Shown here piece after piece: positions 36,150 through 36,434 of a stretch of DNA of 36,434 bases; positions within the stretch are counted from its first letter, which is position 1, and the number at the start of each line of letters is the position of its first letter. The translations under genes were made by a program, and so were the position numbers. This DNA comes from Deltaproteobacteria bacterium (GTDB lineage Bacteria > SAR324 > NAC60-12). The stretch covers positions 1 to 36,434 of the forward strand of contig NYTS01000087.1 in the NCBI GenBank assembly GCA_002683655.1. The letters run 5' to 3'. The notes under the pieces are model-generated. The model saw only the letters and a program-made list of their open reading frames with translations, made no database searches and was not told the origin of the DNA.

Positions 36150-36434
36150 TTATCCATAAATAGACATGACCTTGTTCAAAGTGATCATTGCTGCCGCTAA
36201 GCTGGTCAAGGCCTGCTAGGAGCGGTCAGTTTCTTCATACTTGGGAATCAACTTTCGAAAACGATTGAACCAGGAGTGAGTCAACTCGAAGGCCCATCTT
36301 CGCACCTTGAACTTGGGATTGGTCTCCCTCTCTTTTTTCTCTGCCCCTCGTGGGCGGATGTGTGGGATGAAGCCATGGCATTGAACGACTTCCTCTTTGC
36401 CGACGCACCCTGCATCCAGGCCCAAGTTCCGCTG
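36150..36434 (-). pseudogene. IS5-family (IS427-type) transposase 3' end with an in-frame amber codon
   Basis: The right edge cuts into a transposase gene on the minus strand. Its visible part has LGLDAGCVGKEE with the second catalytic-type Asp, then FIPHIRPRG, and RRWAFELTHSWFNRFRKL with the Glu of the DDE site (the family normally reads WxVERTHSW; here EL). Translation meets TAG at 36216-36218 after YEETDRS. Beyond it the same frame continues for 21 codons, QALTSLAAAMITLNKVMSIY and one G, to a TAA at 36150-36152. This matches the family C-terminus, so the TAG is a nonsense mutation rather than the native stop. Confidence 0.75.

Overview
The window looks like a chromosomal stretch of a mesophilic, moderately AT-rich Gram-negative bacterium. 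Evidence for a Gram-negative cell is the periplasmic HtrA-type protease with a signal peptide, a probable outer-membrane barrel protein and periplasmic-binding-protein transporters. MenA points to menaquinone use. The abundance of uptake and catabolic genes for small organics would suit a marine heterotroph of a deep proteobacterial lineage (SAR324-like is my guess, low confidence). No tRNA, rRNA, CRISPR array or prophage is visible.

Layout. (1) 1-6251, plus strand: a tight sugar/polyol catabolic operon. It holds the C-terminus of a MalK/UgpC-type ABC ATPase, an erythritol-kinase-like FGGY kinase, a D-2-hydroxyacid dehydrogenase, a RhaD-type class II aldolase without its dehydrogenase half, a second and different FGGY kinase (D-ribulokinase-like) and a HAD-IIA phosphatase. 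(2) 6465-13034: a monomeric sarcosine oxidase-like flavoenzyme divergent from a LivJ-like binding protein, which converges on its own membrane and ATPase genes (livG-livF-livH-livM order on minus). Together they suggest import and oxidation of an amino-acid-like, perhaps N-methylated, substrate. (3) 13380-16256, plus: a CpdA-like class III phosphodiesterase, an orphan DppD-type ATPase and a pirin. (4) 16293-26240, minus: menA, a putative outer-membrane protein, an unknown gene overlapping an ApaH-like phosphatase, an HtrA protease, an LtaS-like sulfatase-fold membrane enzyme, uvrB and a CASTOR/POLLUX-like ion channel. (5) 26564-35186: a cold-shock gene with a hairpin-rich leader, dgt-rsmD (overlapping), an unknown Trp-rich protein, a YyaL-type thioredoxin-domain protein, a PilZ-DUF2225 fusion, rsmG and a dihydrolipoamide-dehydrogenase-like flavoprotein. 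(6) 35293-36434: small orphan ORFs and the 3' end of an IS5-family transposase pseudogene with an in-frame amber codon.

Most of the minus-strand block 16-28 kb and 33-35 kb is housekeeping. The parts most worth attention are the two-kinase sugar operon, the PilZ-DUF2225 fusion, the LtaS-like enzyme lacking a metal-ligand histidine, the csp leader that folds over its own ribosome binding site, the possible VKOR-like mini-protein and the broken IS element. Function assignments are from motif recognition only; no database search was run.
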